DNA of 64,000 nucleotides, taken from contig DLSM01000006.1 in NCBI GenBank assembly GCA_002500135.1, forward strand, positions 184-64,183. Direction: 5' to 3'. Position numbers and translations under genes: made by a program. The notes below the pieces were generated by a model. The model was not told the DNA's origin and made no database searches. It saw only the letters and a program-made list of their open reading frames with translations. Every line of letters begins with the position of its first letter. Position 1 is the stretch's first letter. Shown here one piece after another: positions 60,725 through 64,000 of the stretch. This DNA is from Christensenella sp. UBA7862 (GTDB taxonomy: Bacteria; Bacillota; Clostridia; Christensenellales; UBA1242).

Positions 60725-61969
60725 TTAGATAAGTTTTATTTTATGCGATTCAAGATAATATCTCTTTTCTCTTGCTTCGCCAATGGAGAAAGATTTGCGT
60801 GGAAGAACGCCGTGCTTAATGACAAATTCAAAGAGTTGAGATTTGTCAAGGGTTGGGAGTGTAAGTCCAATGCTGCCGTCTTTTGCACAAATTTCCTTAA
60901 GACTATCAAGTCCATGCACATAATCAACGGACATTTCAAGTTGGTCAGAAAGGCACTTGTCAATATAGTCTTGCACAAGTTTTATGGCAAGAGGTGAATT
61001 GTTTGGAAGGTCATAAGTTTCTTCCTTGCTGCCGATGAAAATTTGTTCTTGTTTTGCGTCTTCTTTTGAGCCTTTGTAAAGTTTTTTAAGCCCTTTGACA
61101 AAACTTGCGTCTGCGCCTTTCACAACTCTGTAAATTGGGCTAAATTCAATACCCTCGTCGTGAATATTAACTGCTTCCACAAGGACAAAACGTGCTGGGT
61201 GAGTTTCCCTTTCTGCTTCGGTCAAATTGACTTTAATTCTGTTCCAATGTTCTTTTGCTGTTGCCAAACTGTGATTGCCGTCACCAACTGCAAAAAGAAG
61301 TGGGGTTTCGGTGTTAAATGTTTCTTTAAGATAGTCTTTGTCAAGAAGTTTGTCAAATTGAGAAATAACTTCATCAACATTTTTAACTTTCCAGCCAGCG
61401 ATGTGTCCGCCACCCATGTTTAGGTCAAAGTCATAAACTTTTTCCAAGTTTTGTCTGTTTGCATAAAGATTTTCCACAATTTTTTGCTTTCTGTCGTCAA
61501 ACAAAAGCATAATGTGTGGAAATTCCAAAATGGCGTCTTTTCTTATTTCCACTCTTGGTGGGATACGCTCGATAATTGTGCCTTCAGTTGCTTTTATAAG
61601 TGCTGGTACATCTGGACGAAAGTCATAAGTTTCAAGGTCCACATTCATAACAAGCCCAAGCCTGTGTGGATGAAGCGAAGTTGACCTGTCAACCAAAATC
61701 ATGCAAGGGCCTGCGTCTTCCACAAGACCTTTTTCATAATATGACTTCATGTTTTTGTTTATTTTATCAATTCTTTCATGATTATCTTTGCTAAGATAAA
61801 TTTCTGGGAATGTTAGGTCAAGAGTTGTAGGTGCTCCTTCAACATATTTTGCAACCTCCTCCCAATATTTTGGCTCGCTTGTAAATTGGTCGCAAGCGAT
61901 AACTGCCCATTTGGAATAGTCCAAATGTTTCTTTGGCAAATAGATGTGTTGTTTTTTAATAACCGACAT
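60725..61969 (-). CDS. DUF1015 family protein
   Basis: This 414-residue cytoplasmic protein matches DUF1015. It has the segment WAVIACDQFTSEPKYW near the N-terminus (about 20-35), FPEIYLS, IERIPPRVEIRKDA, FAVGDGNHSLATAK in the middle and LVEAVNIHDEGIEFSPIYRV. Members are common in Clostridia and often sit near serine-biosynthesis genes (recalled, not seen here); no activity is established. The start is ATG 61969 with GGAGG five bases upstream; an in-frame codon 12 residues earlier lies upstream of that site. A promoter at 62010-62038 should drive this gene and tex. Confidence 0.9.
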   Translation of the reverse strand: MSVIKKQHIYLPKKHLDYSKWAVIACDQFTSEPKYWEEVAKYVEGAPTTLDLTFPEIYLSKDNHERIDKINKNMKSYYEKGLVEDAGPCMILVDRSTSLHPHRLGLVMNVDLETYDFRPDVPALIKATEGTIIERIPPRVEIRKDAILEFPHIMLLFDDRKQKIVENLYANRQNLEKVYDFDLNMGGGHIAGWKVKNVDEVISQFDKLLDKDYLKETFNTETPLLFAVGDGNHSLATAKEHWNRIKVNLTEAERETHPARFVLVEAVNIHDEGIEFSPIYRVVKGADASFVKGLKKLYKGSKEDAKQEQIFIGSKEETYDLPNNSPLAIKLVQDYIDKCLSDQLEMSVDYVHGLDSLKEICAKDGSIGLTLPTLDKSQLFEFVIKHGVLPRKSFSIGEAREKRYYLESHKIKLI

Positions 61970-62009
61970 AATTTCCTCCATTGCAAATTTCTTTGCTTTT
62001 AACAAGTGT

Positions 62010-62038
62010 ATTCTAGCACATTTTGTGCGATTTGTGAA
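62010..62038 (-). promoter_or_regulatory. Promoter of the DUF1015-tex operon
   Basis: On the minus strand, TTCACA (62038-62033), 17 bases, then TAGAAT (62015-62010) with an extended TG-C before it. A small dyad GCAC-AAAAT-GTGC lies in the spacer and could be an operator or coincidence. Confidence 0.65.
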
Positions 62039-62051
62039 ACGTTTTGCCCCA

Positions 62052-63446
62052 CTAGAGCGAAGTTACAAATTCCTTTGCTCGGGCGGTCACAGTTTGCATA
62101 TCTTTTTTGTTTTTAAACTCGCCCATAATTCGCATATATGGCTCTGTGCCAGAAAATCTGAGCAGCAGCCAACTGCCGTCTTCAAAGAAATATTTGTGTC
62201 CGTCAAGATTGCCAACTGACACAACTTTAACTCCAAGATTTGGAATGAACTTTGCAAGTGCTGTTTCTACTCGCTTTTTGTTGTTGACTGCAACTGCCTC
62301 TGCAAAGCAAGTCATGTTATATCCCACGTGCTTTTTAAAGTCTTTTATAATTTCACTAAGTGGTTTTTTAAGATTTGCCACCATTTCAAGGAGCAGAAGA
62401 TAAGTCATTATGCCGTCTTTTGTGTAAACATTTGAACCAAGTTCAATTCCATTTTCTTCCGCACCCATATAGGCATTATTGTTGATAAGTGCTTCGCCAA
62501 TGTTCTTAAAGCCAACTTTTGTTTCAAAATAATCTGTGTGCAAAGTGTCGCAAACAAGTTTTCCAAGAGAAGAAAATGCATAATTTGCAACAAACCCACC
62601 CGATACGCCTTTCATTTTGACAGCATAATAATAAAGCATTGGAGCAATGAGGTTTCCGTTGTAATAATTTCCTTTTTCGTCAATCACACCAATTCTATCC
62701 CCGTCACCGTCTGTCGCAAACCCAAAAGCATAGCCTTCAGTCACAACTTTCTTTGCAAAATCTTCCAAGTGGTCTTCGTTTGGAATAGGGGCAGAGCCTT
62801 CAAACTCCACGTCCCTATTAGTTTTCACAAGGTCACAGTTTAACTTCTTTTTGTCAACAAGCATTTCCACAATCTTTGTGCTTGAGCCGTGCATGCAGTT
62901 GAATGTCGTCTTTAATTCTTTCATGCCCTGCGAAAACTTAACATTTTTCATCATGTTATCTATGTATTCGCCATAAAGTGATGGTCTTATTTCAAAAAGC
63001 CCGTTTTCCTTCGCTTGAGAAAGTTCCATATTCTTAATTTTCTTTTCATGGTCGGCAAGAGAGTTGTATTCTTCTTCAAGATAATGTTCCAAATCCCTGC
63101 CGTCTTTTGAGAAAATCTTTATACCGTTGTAATAATATGGGTTGTGGCTGGCAGAGATAAAGACGCTTATATCGTTGCCCAAAAATCTGCCCGCAAAACT
63201 GACAAGTGGACAAGGGACACTTCCGCCAGTCATAACAACCTTTATGTCGTTTGCCGCAAGGACTTTTGCAAAAAGAGTTGCAAAACTGTCGGACAAAAAT
63301 CTGTTGTCATAACCCACAAAAACTTCTTTTTTAAATCTATGCCTTTTTATAATGTCACAAGTTGCCTTGGCTATTTTTGCCACAGCGTCAAATGTAAAGT
63401 CGTCTGCAATAATTCCCCTAAAGCCAGACGTTCCTATTTTCATCAT
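62052..63446 (-). CDS. Phosphohexomutase (phosphoglucomutase/phosphomannomutase family)
   Basis: This 464-residue alpha-D-phosphohexomutase interconverts hexose 1- and 6-phosphates in the cytoplasm and feeds sugar nucleotides for envelope glycans. It has the N-terminal GTSGFRGI motif, the catalytic serine S100 in SASHNP, the metal-binding loop DGDGDRIG, the sugar-binding loop GAEENGIE (in place of the more usual GEESGH) and the phosphate-binding loop RFSGTEPYMRI. Specificity between glucose, mannose and glucosamine phosphates cannot be settled by eye. The start is ATG 63446, with GGAGG 8 bases before; the earlier in-frame start lies upstream of that site, close to the promoter. Same strand as DUF1015-tex. 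Confidence 0.93.
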   Translation of the reverse strand: MMKIGTSGFRGIIADDFTFDAVAKIAKATCDIIKRHRFKKEVFVGYDNRFLSDSFATLFAKVLAANDIKVVMTGGSVPCPLVSFAGRFLGNDISVFISASHNPYYYNGIKIFSKDGRDLEHYLEEEYNSLADHEKKIKNMELSQAKENGLFEIRPSLYGEYIDNMMKNVKFSQGMKELKTTFNCMHGSSTKIVEMLVDKKKLNCDLVKTNRDVEFEGSAPIPNEDHLEDFAKKVVTEGYAFGFATDGDGDRIGVIDEKGNYYNGNLIAPMLYYYAVKMKGVSGGFVANYAFSSLGKLVCDTLHTDYFETKVGFKNIGEALINNNAYMGAEENGIELGSNVYTKDGIMTYLLLLEMVANLKKPLSEIIKDFKKHVGYNMTCFAEAVAVNNKKRVETALAKFIPNLGVKVVSVGNLDGHKYFFEDGSWLLLRFSGTEPYMRIMGEFKNKKDMQTVTARAKEFVTSL

Positions 63447-63477
63447 AAGAATATCCTCCAAATTGAATTCTAGGTCT

Positions 63478-63505
63478 ATTATATAACACAATTTCCCGCT
63501 CGCAA
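63478..63505 (-). promoter_or_regulatory. Promoter of the phosphohexomutase gene
   Basis: On the minus strand, TTGCGA (63505-63500), 16 bases, then a perfect TATAAT (63483-63478). Confidence 0.7.
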
Positions 63506-63650
63506 AACAATTTACGGGGGTTCGTTTTAAAAGTTTTTTTAAGATATTTTATCAAATGCTTGCTTTATATTGAATTTTAGAATAAAATAAGGGTGTATTA
63601 TATATAAAGATGTGTTTTATATAAGTACAAAAGATAAAAAAGGAGAGAAT

Positions 63651-64000
63651 ATGGACATTTATCTTATTACAACAATATTGCTTGGCGGCATTTGCCTACT
63701 GATGTTGATTCTTCTTATTGCAATAAATAGCAAATATTCAAAAATGCTTCGTGCCATGCAAAACAGAGAAGTGGATAACGTCAATCAAAAACATGGCGTT
63801 AGATACACTGTTGACCAAACTGTGGTTGACGAAAATGGTGACATGAATGTTTCACTTTCGCAAAAGGACATTATCCTAAAGCAAAATGAAACGCAAACTG
63901 CGGGCATAAAAAACAGACTCAAGCCCGGCAAATATACTGTGCTTTCAAGTGGTGACGATGAGGTGTTTAATATCCGAATCGGAAGCCTTGTGAAAGAATA
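63651..64000 (+). CDS. Membrane-anchored protein of unknown function, partial
   Basis: The frame opens at ATG 63651 after AGGAGAG and stays open to the window's end, giving 116 residues. It starts with one hydrophobic helix (IYLITTILLGGICLLMLILL, residues 3-22). A soluble, polar domain follows with strand-like stretches (RYTVDQTVVDENGDMNVSL, GKYTVLSSGDDEVFNIRIG). The short spacing between helix and soluble part suggests a signal anchor. No family is recognised. The C-terminus lies outside the window. Confidence 0.75.
   Translation, partial: MDIYLITTILLGGICLLMLILLIAINSKYSKMLRAMQNREVDNVNQKHGVRYTVDQTVVDENGDMNVSLSQKDIILKQNETQTAGIKNRLKPGKYTVLSSGDDEVFNIRIGSLVKE

Overview
This 64 kb window is AT-rich chromosomal DNA of what looks like a low-GC Gram-positive bacterium. 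It is probably an uncultured Clostridia-type Bacillota: start codons carry AGGAGG-type ribosome binding sites, sigma-A-like promoters are easy to see, and there are UPF0371/DUF1846, YjzC-like, DUF1015 and heterodimeric ABC-exporter genes plus InlB-type surface repeats. I cannot assign a genus. No phage, transposon, CRISPR array or tRNA was recognised, so this reads as a chromosomal region dominated by surface and envelope genes.

Left end (1-5.4 kb). The window opens inside a 23S rRNA gene on the minus strand. Its 5' end lies near 1127 and it has its own strong promoter at 1464-1492, with no 16S gene upstream. Next come a small DUF202-like membrane protein, an XRE-type regulator preceded by a long inverted repeat, asnS, and a zincin-type metallopeptidase.

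Envelope and accessory genes (5.4-20.3 kb). A 1418-aa protein with a CvpA-like four-helix N-terminus and repeated ectodomain segments is followed by a family 2 glycosyltransferase with a TPR-like tail, a four-helix membrane protein, a hotdog thioesterase and a short-chain dehydrogenase. A tandem pair of paralogous proteins of no family I recognise (13528-16850) follows, one with six copies of an F-[DN]-E-[ED]-x-F-L motif. Then come a 52-aa YjzC-like protein, a DUF1846 protein, a VTT/DedA-type membrane protein and recR. The last two appear to be transcribed as leaderless mRNAs.

Giant gene (20.3-53.2 kb). One uninterrupted minus-strand gene of 32.9 kb encodes a 10,954-residue protein. It has a Gln/Asn/Gly/Pro-rich cytoplasmic N-terminus, one transmembrane anchor, long stretches of InlB-like (Listeria-Bacteroides) repeats, seven beta-helix modules built from about one hundred GG[AG]-hydrophobic-Y motifs, one BspA-like leucine-rich module, and a non-repetitive C-terminal domain without a sortase signal. 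It is most simply a fibrous surface protein anchored at its N-terminus. Upstream is a 1 kb intergenic region with promoters, a palindrome, an inverted pair of DnaA-box sequences and a candidate structured RNA.

Right end (54.2-64 kb). A two-gene heterodimeric ABC exporter with one degenerate ATP site is followed by a small unknown protein with a near-consensus promoter. A minus-strand cluster encodes a phosphohexomutase, a DUF1015 protein and the RNA-binding protein Tex. The window ends inside an unknown membrane-anchored protein. The phosphohexomutase could feed the sugar-nucleotide supply for envelope glycans, but no operon links it to the giant protein.
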